DNA of 64,000 bases from Bactericera cockerelli. Lineage: Eukaryota > Arthropoda > Insecta > Hemiptera > Triozidae. The DNA lies in assembly GCA_024516035.1 (NCBI GenBank), contig CM044957.1, forward strand, positions 16,998,564 through 17,062,563, written 5' to 3'. The position numbers and the translations under genes were made by a program. Shown here piece after piece: positions 12,603 to 23,851 of the stretch. The notes under the pieces were generated by a model that was given only the letters and a program-made list of their open reading frames with translations, made no database searches and was not told the DNA's origin. Each line of letters opens with the position of its first letter. The stretch's first letter is position 1.

Positions 12603-12610
12603 GTAAGTAT
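12152..12610 (+). repeat. 51-bp x 9 tandem array spanning an exon-intron boundary
   Basis: Nine units of 51 bp start with ATTGATACCAGCCCTGTGT and end with GTGGTAAGTAT. Units differ at few sites: C or T in GTCCAGC/GTCTAGC (units 2, 4, 7, 8 and 9 have T), CTTTAG in unit 4, and CTTCCTGTAG in unit 9. The eleven bases around each splice site are identical in all nine. Just after the array, CCCCGCCTCTATTAAT resembles the sequence before unit 1 (CCCCGCCTCCATTGAT), so the ancestral unit may have extended further. Confidence 0.95.
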
Positions 12611-12789
12611 AGTCCCCGCCTCTATTAATCGAAGGCACCTTTGAAAATTTACTTTATTTTGTTTTGTTTTTTTTTTCAAGTTCCGTTAATCCGCATTATT
12701 TTATAATTGAGTTTTCATATCCCACATCCTCTTTGTATCTGACAATTGCTATGAAGTGCCTAACATGTAACCCGGTGTTTCTGTTGCAG

Positions 12790-13079
12790 ACATGAGCACC
12801 AACACGGAGAGCAAGATGGGCGGTCTGGTGGCGGGGGGGGCAGGGGGGGACAGCGTGGAGAACCAGGCGACGCGGGACAAGATGGAGCGCCTGCGCGTCG
12901 TGATGGAGGAGCGACGCGAGCGACGCCGCCTGAAGCGCGTCACTCCCTATGCCCCGCCCTCCGGTCTGGCCCCGCCCACCCAGTGGAGCGCCAAGTCCGA
13001 GTCTCGTGACGTCATCAGCCAAGAGGTTGCCATGGATACCGCAGAGTCCCTGAGTCCGCCCGAGCCCGTGGTGGCCTGA
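12790..13079 (+). CDS. stx: Midnolin (stuxnet) last exon with C-terminal helix
   Basis: The acceptor CTGTTGCAG ends at 12789. The first two bases complete a GAC codon with the G left by the preceding exon (C-S-D-M-S-T-N). The key segment ENQATRDKMERLRVVMEERR plus ERRRLKR matches ENRATRCKVERLQLLLQQKR plus LRRKARR in human midnolin, the basic C-terminal helix known to engage the proteasome. The protein ends PEPVVA, and human midnolin ends in FVVA, so the TGA at 13077-13079 is the true stop. With the shortest middle exon and the two missing bases restored, the three exons give 241 codons including the stop. The exon is GC-rich compared with the flanks. Confidence 0.9.
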
Positions 13080-13080
13080 G

Positions 13081-13190
13081 CGCACCTGTCAGTCTAGCGC
13101 ACCTGTCAGTCTAGCGCACGGGATGTTGAGGAGGAGGACACTTGCAACACGCCGCCTCGCCTCTCATGTTGAATACACCAATAAATAATT
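13081..13190 (+). promoter_or_regulatory. Midnolin 3' end: 17-bp direct repeat and poly(A) signal
   Basis: Directly after the stop, CGCACCTGTCAGTCTAG is present twice in tandem (13081-13114). A canonical AATAAA lies at 13180-13185, about 100 nt after the stop. Longer 3' ends in the AT-rich DNA beyond cannot be excluded. Confidence 0.6.
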
Positions 13191-13199
13191 ATTTAGAAT

Positions 13200-16100
13200 G
13201 AGAGTAAAATGACTTCAGTCTCATTTTTTACAAGATAAATAATGAAATTTTATGATTGTATTGTAATAGTTGTGAAAGAAATAAGCCTCAATAACCAGGT
13301 GGTTGGCACAGTGTACTGCGAGTTGGGAGGTTGAAATCCGAATTCTTATAATGTTTTTTTTTTTTTTTTTTTTTAATTCAGAGAAGTTTATTTCAAAATG
13401 AAATACATTGTAAAGGCAAAGTAACAAACAGAGACGCATATCATTGGTAGAAAAGAAACCTAAACTAAAGTAGATTTGTTGATAAAGATAAATGTAGCAT
13501 TACCTAATGGAAATGTCTATGTTAAGGTATCTAAGTGTTTAATATTATTAAAAGCTTATAGCCTTTCGTGGTGGTCTGAGATAATAAACCACTATTGAAA
13601 ACAGCTCTGATAACTTCAGCAAAAACCATTCTGATTAAATTGGGCTTATCTTTATCTGGTGATGTCAGTTTTGCCTAATATGCTAAATTCGTCCTACAAT
13701 TATTTGAAAAACTATAAAACTATAACTATAATTTATTGGAAAAAAGTTTCTAACCATGTATTAAATGTAATAATAAAGTTACTCCATGTCTGTTGACAGT
13801 CAAATATGCTCTCTAAGATGTATAATGTCACCAGTGATCGATCACCTCTGTCTAATAATAGAACTGATGAATTTCCACTTTCTGTATAAACTTGAGGTTC
13901 CAGGCCCCATGGATTTACATAAAATAAATAATCATCTCTGTTTCTTAATTTTGTACTATAGATATTTGTATCTAATTTATCATGCTTTAGGAAGTACGAG
14001 TATTGTATGTTTTAATTAATTTAGTGTGTCTCTCGGATATCAAAAGAGTGACTTTCTTTTCTATTGTGTATGTTTTTGTCCCATTAGCCAATTGGTTTTT
14101 ATTTATTATTTAAAGTTTAGTAGTTTTTCTTAAAATTTGTGATTTATTTTCATTTTTAAGCTATTAAAATAATTTGAAAATCACAGAATCTTGGAGTAAC
14201 AGAGAATACCTCGTACTTTTTTCGATCCATTACCAATTATTTGTTCTCTTGACCATTATTATTAGAAAGTGTAATGTACAGAGGTTCTTACGTACCATGC
14301 ATTTTCACGAAAAATGATCTTATACCTATTTGACGAATTTTCAATTAAGGTACATGTTGCTGGACATTAGGAATTTTTCAGTTTGAAATCGAAGTGTTTT
14401 CAAATTAAAAACTTTTTTGGAATATCTTTTTTTGTGTTCATTGATTTTTTCGTTTCAATTGTACGTAAGTTGCAAAAGCTGTATCTGCGTTCCGTTAATC
14501 GAAATTTTGTTACGCATTTGCGAACACCATCTTTTTTTAGTTATAGATGATTTTTAAGTTATCTTGTTTGAATATAATTATGAATTTCTATCCGTGCAGC
14601 AATGGACTGTATTATACCTAGGTGCTTACATTATCTTAATGGATTCTATTCCTCCAGTTGAATAATGGCTAGCTCGATGGTTTAAATATGTGAGCTTTAT
14701 ACTAAATGAAACTGTGGAATATTTAGGCCAGGAAAATACCTGTCCCGAATTTGAAGAAGGTATTTCACTAAATTAAAATTAGACTAAGCATAACATAACT
14801 CACTTATGAATAGTTAAAATGTTTCCTTTTTTAATTTTTAAGCTACCTGTTTTTTGTAGGCTGTGTTTAATAGAAATTTAAAATAAATAAATTGAATAAT
14901 ATTCTTTACCTCATTTCTTTCAAAACAAATTTATAATAATTTAATTTATTCTGTTGTTTGTTTTTAATACTGTTTTGTGTTGTCTTACCAGTCTAATATT
15001 TTCTGAAGACTAGTGATCAAGAGATATGACAGTTGCTAAAATAGTGTTCACGCTAGAACAGTTAATTAATAGGGCTGTGGCTGTATTACTCTGCCTTCTA
15101 GGTAATCGAATTACTATAACATCCATTTTTATTTTTATCTTAACAGCACTATGTATTTTGTAATCATAAGTGGACGTACTTTTCACTCAAGTTTCAAAGT
15201 ACATGGTAACAATGCCAATATAAGATGCTTGCTTGTTACTACCGATGCTGACTAAAATAAAATATATTGTAAGCTGTTATCATGTGTTAATGGTTATAAC
15301 CAAACACTTTCTATTATTGATTTTTATTATTCGTGCTCTATGCGAAAAGTAACTTTTCATCTCTCTCTGTTTTGTCTTTTTTACCAGAATTAAATTTCTT
15401 CTTTGACTATTTACCTCTTACATTATTTTAGTAATTATTTATTTGAGGATGTTGGGTATGAAAATCAAACTTAAATCTACTGACTGTAGAGCCCCGAGAC
15501 ATCCACACACTGTTATTTTTACAGAATATTTTTAACTAAGTATCTATTATCTTCATAATAAACATTAGTACATTACATAAATAGTATAAAACATTTCAGT
15601 TACAAAAAATAGTTCAACATTAAAATAAATGTTGAACAAGTTTCTTAAAGAAACCATATGAGAAGCTGTATAATTTTCCTTTTCTTTTAAATGTAAATGA
15701 AATATTTTTTAAAATTATATCTCTTCTATGGGGCTTGAAGTAATCTACATGTAGGTAACTCCTTGATTACTTAATTAAATTTATTTAACTACTTTCAGTT
15801 TTATTAGTTAATTTTCCCGTACTTTTAAAACGTTTTGGGTTATTCAATTATATTTCACATTGTGTTTTTAAACATTAGTGTGCTCTTGTGTTATGAATTG
15901 GCATACAGTTGATTTTTGTCAGCTTTTCTGTGTAAAATATCTAAAATAGATAGGTAAATAATATGTTGCTTTTTTAATTATGAATTATTTTAAATTGAAA
16001 TTCGGTGGAATCGAAGTTAGCTATTTTCTCAATTCAATAAATCTAATATCTTCCACCGGAAAACATGAATTGTAAATAATGTACATATGTATTTGTAAAT

Positions 16101-16670
16101 GCTATGAATAGTTATATGAAATAAATTGATTCTGCTAGTAATAGAAAATACACTACAGTGGGGCTTTCAAAGTAAACTAAGTAGGTAGGTACTTTACTGT
16201 ACCATGATATATGTTCTATAAGTGCGTTATATCATTCTAAATATTACGCATTTTTATTTATTATGTCCGACTCAGTTCGCCCGTTTCCTTCCTATCCATG
16301 GAGTTAAGCTTGGTCAAGCACGTTTAGTAAGTAATTATGGTACATGGGCTGTTATAATATCATCTTTAGTGGTGTCCTCAAACTTGTTAGTTTTTATAAC
16401 ACAGAAACAAAGAGGGACGTCTAGTTGATTATGAAGATTGTGCTCTGCTTTCTAAACCTCTGAGTCACAGGTTGGATTCCCGCCTGGGGCAAAAATTTCC
16501 CAAGTTTCATTTCTCACTTATTGGCTTGCTTCCTATACTTTTCCCCGCTACTTTGGTATCATATACGAGTATATAAGTTGAGCATAATAAGTCTCTCGAT
16601 CGAACCAAACAAAAATAATGTACATTTTTTCATGTTTGTAAGCCCCACTCAAATATTTTGATTTGTGACT
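13200..16670. other. AT-rich intergenic or long 3' UTR sequence
   Basis: No gene was found. A T-run lies at 13353-13374. The stretch is strongly AT-rich, with many poly(A)-signal-like words, and lacks the SINE density of the rest of the window. It could be the distal 3' UTR of midnolin or simple intergenic DNA. Confidence 0.5.
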
Positions 16671-16671
16671 T

Positions 16672-16673
16672 GA

Positions 16674-16757
<84 letters not shown>

Positions 16758-16782
16758 GTTTTCTCTCTCTCTGACACACACA
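16672..16782. repeat. CT-rich microsatellite
   Basis: Runs of (TC)n with occasional TTC interruptions over about 110 bp, ending in an ACACACAC stretch. The reverse-strand open frame of Arg/Glu repeats is a by-product. Confidence 0.95.
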
Positions 16783-17439
16783 CTCAATAAAATCTATTCA
16801 GCCAACCACGGGAATCTTCTTGCTTAGAAATAATTAAATTGTATCATTCTTGTTATTGTTCTGTGTTTTATCTGGCTATTGTAGTTTGTATTAAATGATT
16901 TTATAATTTTCGTGTTCAGCGTTTCTCTGTAAATTTTCTTTATCGAACTATGGATTGATAGTGGCATGATGATGATAAATAAATATTCTGTCTAATGTAC
17001 AACAAAAGGGAATGATACAATGATTTAAAAAAATCATTTAAGATTATAACATGGTTTCATGAGAATATTATTTGAGATATCTGTATTCAAGCCATCTTTT
17101 ACATTATAAACTATCCCTTAGCCTTTAACAATAACTATTCACCACTTTTTAGTGGTCCATGCTTTTCTTGTCTAATCCATTTCTATTTCATACTATTATC
17201 TTAGGGTGGTATTTCATAGGTCATTATATATTGAATTATTTATTTAATTATTTTATAGTGTTATCATTTATATTTATTTTATTCTAATTTTAAGTTAATT
17301 GAATTATTTATTAATTAATAAGATTATTATTTCTTTCAATTAATTATTATGAAAACAAATAAAAAATCTCGTCTTGTTTTTAGATGAAAAATTACATTTT
17401 CTCTTTGTTATTTTACTTCCGATAAATTTCCTATGTTAG

Positions 17440-18065
17440 AAATCGGAAGTATTGTGTTCGTTTTTGTAAAATAATAATAATATCTTTTTGCTATTTCTGG
17501 ACGTTTCATAACCTCCCGAGCAACTTTGGTTTTGTGTTGGTCTGTTCAGTAACGCGCAAATCTCAGAAACTACTGAACTGATTTCGACGAAATTTTGTAC
17601 ACATATAGGAGACGTATGGTAGATAGTCTCTTTTTAAATTCATCAACTTTGCACTAGCGATTCTTGGTGATATAAAGACCATGCGCCTGACTACTAACTT
17701 TTTACTTGTTCGCTTATATCTCGTGAACGGTACACACGATTTTGATGAAGATTTGTGTGTATTGGTCTTTTACATAGTGTATCTGTCATTATTTATTTTT
17801 TTAAATAAAATATGATTTAGGTTTGATGTCAAAGAAAATCCAAAATGTTGGACAAAAAAGTGCAAAAATAAGGTCTACGACTTGCCGATACAGAATTTAT
17901 TGTAGTATTTTGAAGGTACAAAAAACGGTATTCCACCATATAAAACTAATTTGAAGAAAATCGGTTAAACGGTTTTGGCGATACAAATGATTTAGTATAA
18001 AATCTCAAAATTACCAAGTGTATACAATGTGAACCAAACACGAGGAAGTTTGTATCCTTAATTGC
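17440..18065 (+). repeat. Interspersed element B, forward copy
   Basis: It runs from TTTCTGGACGTTTCATAACC to CCAAACACGAGGAAG. A related copy lies in reverse at about 38880-39545; shared text includes 'ccatgcgcctgac', 'gcttatatctcgtgaacggt' and 'ttccgataaatttc'. No coding capacity is seen. The divergence between copies indicates an old family. Confidence 0.75.
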
Positions 18066-18389
18066 CAGTGTATTTTTCATCATGTTCTAATGACTCCAGG
18101 TAAGGTGTAACCAATAATATTCGATTTATTTTTTCAACTCTAAGGGCGTGTCACTCCCACTCACTCCATTAGTAAAAAATTCCTACTTCTAGTTTTAGAG
18201 TTCACCCCCCTAAAATTGTCCATAAAATATGTAGTTGACACATTTAAATACTTTTTTGAATCACCCTGTATACTAGGGTGACCAGATTTTTTTTTAAGCC
18301 AAAGCGGGACGCGGCCTGTTTAGGGGGGGGGGGGGTTAGGAGTTTCTGGTGTGAAAAGTTATAAATAGTCTATTTAACAGTGTACACTA

Positions 18390-18461
18390 GCTCCCATGGC
18401 TTAATGGTCACTGCACTACTCTTGTACGCGGGAGACCTGGGTTCAAGTCCTGGCGGGGGCA
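18390..18461 (+). repeat. tRNA-like sequence, copy 1
   Basis: A 72-nt stretch from GCTCCCATGGCTTAATGG to GGTTCAAGTCCTGG and GGGGGCA has A- and B-box-like motifs and acceptor ends that can pair. It lies inside a transposon and is duplicated, so it is probably a SINE head or captured tRNA, not a working tRNA gene. Confidence 0.5.
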
Positions 18462-18685
18462 ATAGTTTGTCACTGTGTATGTTTTCGGGGGTCACTCAGC
18501 CTCGTGAGGACATAGAGTAGCTGTAGAGGCATTGTCTACACATTTAAATACTTTTTTGAATCACCCTGTATACTAGGGTGACCAGATTTTTTTTTAAGCC
18601 AAAGCGGGACGCGGCCTGTTTAGGGGGGGGGGTAGGAGTTTCTGGTGTGAAAAGTTATAAATAGTCTATTTAACAGTGTACACTA

Positions 18686-18757
18686 GCTCCCATGGCTTAA
18701 TGGTCACTGCACTACTCTTGTACGCGGGAGACCTGGGTTCAAGTCCTGGCGGGGGCA
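18686..18757 (+). repeat. tRNA-like sequence, copy 2
   Basis: Identical in sequence to the 72-nt stretch at 18390-18461, as part of the ~300-bp duplication. The two surroundings differ in the length of a G-run and by a short stretch after the B box. Confidence 0.5.
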
Positions 18758-19269
18758 ATAGTTTGTCACTTAGCCTCGTGAGGACATAGAGTAGCTGTAG
18801 AGGCATTGTCTATAGCGACCCAGTCACCCAGTGTCAACAAGTAAGTAAAAATGGGATTTATGAGATTTGAAATTTTTAATAAAAAAATAAGAAAAAAAAC
18901 CATTTTTTTGTTAGTTTTTTTCGAAACGTTCGATAAGTACGCTTTTTGGTGGTGCTCCTGGCGGTGCACTGGTACCTACCACAAAAATTAATAGACGAAA
19001 TTGCGCTCTGTGTGTTTGGACCTACATTGAAAAAAAAGAAAAAATTCTAGCTTACGAAGTATGCTCGATCTTTGTTAGGTAATTAATATTTCTTTATATT
19101 AAGATAAGAAAAGTAAAAAGCGGGACATTTTAATGATTTTCGTCAAAAGCGGGACATTTTAGAGTCCCGAAGAGATCGCTCGGGACAGCGGGACAAACGG
19201 CTCCAAGGCGGGGACCGTCCCGCCGAAAGCGGGACGAATGGTCACTGGTCACCCTATGTATACCTACCT

Positions 19270-19560
19270 AGATTCAGGTCCGTGGCCATGTGGGTAGCAG
19301 ACTAGCTCACCAGGCTTGCACGCACGGTGACCTGGGTACAATCCCCAGCAACCCAGCATGGCAGTATTTATTCTGCACTGTACTTGGATGTCTGGGTCCA
19401 CTCATACGTACCTCGTAAGAAAAATAAGTAACTGCTTTAATGTGAGCAGCGACCTTGCAAAATTGGGGCATTTAAGGAAAAGTCCTATTAATTATGCGCT
19501 TCCCACTAAAATTGTGATAGAACACAAAAGAAAAGAAACACATTTCATTAAATTGTTATT
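19270..19560 (+). repeat. SINE, CTGCTTTAATGTGAGCAGCG family
   Basis: It has a tRNA-like head with GGTGACCTGGGTACAATCCCC and a body with CTGCACTGTACTTGGATG, GGGTCCACTCATAC and CTGCTTTAATGTGAGCAGCG. Relatives are at 33390-33660, 49275-49560 and 52440-52680. Confidence 0.7.
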
Positions 19561-19871
19561 AGTTGTAATGAAATTTTATGGTATAATCCCAGTTGTTCCA
19601 CACAGTACGATTCTTTCGTTTGTCTTTCTCTTCGCCATAACTCTCGAACAGATTCTTCAATATTTGTTAAAATTAGTATACGAGTTCTGATGAAAAAAGT
19701 TCCGGAACTATCTCCATAAGTTTTTATTATAAATTAAAAAAAAAACTGAATTACAACCGTTCAAGAATATGATTTATGACAGACATCGTACGGCGCCGGG
19801 GCATACGGAAAAAGGCTCGTAAATAGGGTTTTTTAACAAAACACTAAAATCGCTTTTTCTCATCGAAGTGT

Positions 19872-20614
19872 CTAGAAGCCCGCCGATTGAAACTGAGGTT
19901 GACCGCTACGCAGCGTTCGTGTAGCATCCTTATCAAGTTTTTACCCGCGGTATTCAATAATACTTATTTTGACGCTCGTTCTCAACTGTTGGGTAACGAT
20001 GCGGTTTAAGCATGTCGCTTATGACGCGCGTGCTGAGGGTAGATCTTCAAATCATACTCTCGTCATTTTTTTTTTTTTTAATTTTTTAAACTGATGTAAC
20101 ATTTTTTTTATTAATGATTTTTTCTTTTATTATTATTATAATTTTTAAACTAAAATAATAATTATTTTTATGAGACTTAATGGGCAAAGGTAGGGTTAGG
20201 TAAAGTTAACGAGGTGAAATTGCACGATAGATCACTGACTTCAGTTTGTTGGGTAGGATGGTTGGGTGAGGGGCTTAGGTTAGGTTGAAATTAGTGCAGG
20301 TGGTTAGGCCGGGTCGCGCAGCGACCCGGTCTAACCCTGCACTAATTTCAACCTAACCTAAGCCCCTCACCCAAGCTATCCTAGCTGGCTAACGAAACAC
20401 AAAATTTAGACTGAAAAATTAATAGTAATTCCGCGAATAATGGAACTGTTCGGCTGACATCCAAAAAAATAAAAGCAACCGTGTTCGGCTTTGGAAGCGG
20501 TTGCAACTAACCATTCAGCTGCCAATACTCATATTAGGAAGCTTCAAACTTTGAGAGGATGCTACACGAACGCTGCGTAGCGGTCAACCTCAGTTTCAAT
20601 CGGCGGGCTTCTAG
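19872..20614. mobile_element. Foldback DNA element with perfect 59-bp inverted ends
   Basis: The left end (19872-19930, starting CTAGAAGCCCGCCGATTGAA) and the right end (20556-20614) are exact reverse complements over 59 bp. A second hairpin lies inside at 20262-20374, with the near-palindrome CCGGGTCGCGCAGCGACCCGG interrupted at its centre. There is no coding frame. Perfect ends suggest recent activity. Confidence 0.85.
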
Positions 20615-20619
20615 CAACG

Positions 20620-21040
20620 GCCTTTTCTCATCGTCATCTGACAACACTGACCAAAAACATCACTACAGCAGTTTACAGTACCTTAACAGCTGTTCAGTGT
20701 TAAACAAAAATAAGTTTAAAAAAAAGTTAAAACTAAACAAAAGTTTTAAAAGTTCCACTGAGGTCCTGGATCATTTAATTATCAAAACTTTCAGCAGTTT
20801 CAGCATTAACTTATGAACTACATACAATTTACAAACTTTTAATACAATTAGTTGACAAAAGTGTATAAGTACTAGATTTTCCAACCTTCAAGACATCCTT
20901 ATTGATTTTAAGGAATGGAGAAATCATTTCTTCATCATTAGTCTAATTTTTTGTTGGTAAATTCTCTTCTGAAGTAAGTCTTTGTGTTGAATTATTACAG
21001 CTCAAGACATCTTAATTTATAAATGTCAAAGTCACTGACT
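20620..21040. other. Non-coding, nothing recognised
   Basis: AT-rich sequence with no paired splice sites or coding character. Confidence 0.4.
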
Positions 21041-21205
21041 GACTGACTGATCATCGCTCTACAGCCCAAACCGTAATACCTAGCAAGCTGAAATTTTGAC
21101 ACAACATTCCTTGCATACTGAATACGTGCAATAAGAAAGGATTTTGCAAAAGTCCAAACCGTTCCATAGATAGAGCCCTAAAAGTGCCTAAAACCATCGT
21201 GGCGA
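21040..21205 (-). repeat. Interspersed repeat copy (family also at 5870 and 53205)
   Basis: Contains ATCGCTCTACAGCCCAAACC, in inverse order to 'ggtttgggctgtagagcgat' at about 6030, followed by a diverged interior. Confidence 0.6.
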
Positions 21206-21599
21206 AGCATGGATTAACTGCTAGTCTTTACTAACACTTCACCTAAAATATCTTTGCATATACCTACACGATCTGGTACCCTTTGTCATCTTGGCAACCT
21301 GCTGGTGAGCAGGAAGGTGGCTAACAAGCATTTCTCTCTAATTATATTGACACTGCCAAAACAAACTGTCCTAAGTGCAAAATCTCTACTTTTTGTATGT
21401 GTAGTTACGATTGTGCACACTTACTCAGAAACTTCATAATTCACTTTCAACACAAATAACATGAAAGGAATGGAGATACAGTTACAACACATCGTGACAT
21501 TAAAAAAATGCACATTTTTTGCACTTATGACATTTTGTTTTGACAGTGTTAATATGTGCTAGTTTGTCAAGCAGAAGTCCTCTCAGACCTCACTTCATG

Positions 21600-21790
21600 G
21601 TTGGGAAAAGCTAGTTTTGATGGCACATTGAGTACATCAGTTCTGTCATGGAAGTTAAGCAACATCTAGTAAGGTTAGGACTTGGATTGGTGACCATTCA
21701 AATTCAAACACTGGCCATTCCTGACCCTACTCAGGCTGAACTCTGAGAACTTTTTTGATACCCTGTTAAGGTTTACTTGATAATGGACAT
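21600..21790 (+). repeat. 5S rRNA-headed SINE, best-preserved head
   Basis: GAGTACATCAGTTCTGTC, GAAGTTAAGCAACATC, GGTTAGGACTTGGATTGG and TGACC follow the order of 5S rRNA positions. A linker ATTCAAATTCAAACACTGGC leads to a decayed body (CCCTACTCAGGCTGAA). Part of the head lacks the 5S region around the second helix. Confidence 0.7.
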
Positions 21791-22417
21791 CAAGGATTCT
21801 GAGAAAATTGTATTTTTTTTTTTTTTGTTTCAAGCCACTGAGTCAGTCTCCAGAACACATTAGAAAGTGAAATATACCCCATTTTGCCCCAAAATTGCAA
21901 TTTTGAGATTATTGTCTAAACTAGTCATTCACCTCAAAGATAAACAAAAAAAAAAAAAACAAAAATTTCTATACCTTTCATCTTATAATGTCAAATGATT
22001 TGTATGTCTGTGTGTATGTTTAGGACACTATGACTGGCACTGTGTGGTCATATGCTAAACAAAAACAAAAACATTTTCCAAAAGTTGAGCTTTTTCAAAT
22101 ACTAGCATATTATCTCATAAAGTACAAGTCCAATTGAGCTGGAATTTAGTACCGTTCCTAATGGCACTGTATAAGAGCTATTGTGTTCTGAAATGATTTT
22201 ACGATATTATTTTGTGATTATCTTTAATTTCAGCTTTTGTATCATAACATAGAGAATATTACATAATCATATCACATATGTGGGTATTTGATGGCTATAA
22301 TTATAAAGTGGAAGAAAGTAATATACCTATATAACTTTAACTACCAATTCATAGGTAACTAAAAAATACTTTTCTTTCACCAGTATGGCCATTCCTTAGT
22401 GAACACATTTTTTTTTA

Positions 22418-22548
22418 CTTTCCTTATCCTATAATAAGGAAAGTATTGTATTCGTCGAAAATTTGACCTACCCAACTTTTCACATTTCTGGACGAATCAT
22501 AGCACCAGGATACCAAAAAAGTGGTTTTCAGCCATTGGTCCGTGTGTC

Positions 22549-22586
<38 letters not shown>

Positions 22587-23052
22587 CAGGATATCTCAAG
22601 AACGGTAGAGAGAGAGAGACTTGAAATTTGGTATGGTAATTAATTTTATACACCAGACAAACCATGAAACTTTTGGTCGAAATCGGCCGCATTCTGCGGC
22701 CGCAGGGCCGCAAATATTGGCCGCAAGCACCGCTTCTTTGAATTGGTTAAAGATACAAAAAAAGTTAGAGAATAACATTTTCTCAGATTAAAAAAATAAT
22801 AGGGGTTCACTCTGATCATTTTTTTGATATCTTTAACTTTTTGGAAACCGGCCCCAATTTACCGGTATTGTAGGGGGACCCGATTGGACTAACTTTTTTA
22901 TTATTAATCCTAGATGGGAGTTGTGACATATCAAATTAAATGATTTTGAAGTGCTGATCACGAATTTGGCATTAATTTTTAGTTATCTGTTACCGTTCAG
23001 TCACCAGTGGCAGAATTCGACTCCTTTTTGGGAGATAAGGAAAGTCGTGTGA
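22418..23052 (+). repeat. Interspersed element A, forward copy
   Basis: It starts with a hairpin (ACTTTCCTTATCCTATAATA then AGGAAAGT) and ends with GATAAGGAAAGTCGTG. Inside are a (GT)n microsatellite at about 22553-22582 and the phrase GAACAGGATATCTCAAGAAC. Reverse copies are at 39828-40447 and, split by another element, at 38640-38840 plus 39545-39780. It ends 33 bp before the SYF2 acceptor. Confidence 0.75.
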
Positions 23053-23084
23053 TGTTTACACCAGATTTTTTTTTTTTTTTTCAG

Positions 23085-23176
23085 GTTTTACTGAAATGGA
23101 AACTCAAAAACCTTTGTCATTTCAAGAAAAACATGCTGAAAGATTAAAGAGGCTGAAAGAGATTCACTTGAAAAGG
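23085..23176 (+). CDS. Syf2: SYF2 first coding exon
   Basis: SYF2 (p29) is a component of the catalytic spliceosome (Prp19-associated) that helps pre-mRNA splicing and cell-cycle progression. The exon follows a long T-run and TCAG (23081-23084) and ends at the donor AGG/GTAAGT. The first in-frame ATG is at 23096. From it the three exons give 224 residues, the size of insect SYF2 and close to human (243), so I take it as the start and the first 11 nt as 5' UTR. It encodes METQKPLSFQEKHAERLKRL then KEIHLKR, the helical start of the family (human ends RELHLMR here). The upstream UTR exon was not located. Confidence 0.9.
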
Positions 23177-23393
23177 GTAAGTCTCATTAGCTGATTGAAG
23201 AGAACCATGTTGTGAAGTAGCTTTTGCTTCCGTAATTCCAAAATAATGAACTCTGAGAAGAGACAAGATGATTAGATTTGATAAGATTAGGAATTGATTT
23301 TTTTTACATTTATAATAAACATTCAAGGTGGAATAAAATTCATAAGTCTTCATATGGTTGGAATGAAGTCTTAAGTGCAAAATTAATAGAGAA

Positions 23394-23653
23394 AATCAAC
23401 TTTTTAAGTCATGGAATAGCACTGGTTTTCCCTGTCAAATATAGTGTGGAAATTGAGATTTAGTGCCATAGAGGTATAACAATAATGTCTATTAATTTTG
23501 CTGTAAAAGTCAACATTTTGGAAAATCAATTTTTTAAGTCATGAAATAGCACTGGTTTTCCCTGTCAAATATAGTGTGGAAATTGAGATTTAGTGCCATA
23601 GAGGTATAACAATAATGTCTATTAATTTTGCTGTAAAAGTCAACATTTTGGAG
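23394..23653. repeat. 130-bp tandem duplication in SYF2 intron 1
   Basis: AATCAACTTTTTAAGTCATG at 23394 and its near copy at 23524 begin two adjacent 130-bp units that are almost identical. It is a recent local duplication without open frame or splice signal. Confidence 0.9.
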
Positions 23654-23851
23654 AGTAAAAACCAGTCATTACAAGCCAAGGGGGTACCCTCATACTTGAG
23701 ATTTTTTCTTCTTAATTTATTATTTATCAATGCAAGTTAGGTAGGTAAAGATAAAGAAAAAATTAACCAGTGTTCCTAATTGATCCTCTAAAACAAAGGA
23801 TTTTTTCTTATGAAATACTGAAAATATTTGTTTTTTTTTTTTTCATTTTAG

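Larger units (their letters stand above)
18274..19256. mobile_element. hAT-like non-autonomous DNA transposon
   Basis: The ends are inverted repeats TAGGGTGACCAG and CTGGTCACCCTA, flanked by the direct repeat TGTATAC (18267-18273 and 19257-19263). This fits hAT-type ends with an 8-bp class target duplication. The interior contains several 'AAAGCGGGAC' words at both ends. About 300 bp including the left flank and end are duplicated in tandem (18241-18540 and 18541 onward), so the true left end may be 18574. There is no transposase. Confidence 0.7.

Noticed and set aside
11972..12679. Long reverse-strand frame of repeated [17 protein letters not shown]
   Set aside because: It is the antisense reading of the 51-bp array; being a multiple of 3, the array keeps every frame open. 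No conservation supports it.
16548..16787. Reverse frame of Arg/Glu repeats
   Set aside because: Translation of a (GA)n microsatellite.
18390..18461. Possible true tRNA gene of 72 nt
   Set aside because: Anticodon arm pairing is poor, it is duplicated with its transposon surroundings, and no Pol III terminator follows directly.
22528..22778. Two short reverse frames over element A
   Set aside because: They include a (GT)n stretch and lie in a multi-copy non-coding repeat.
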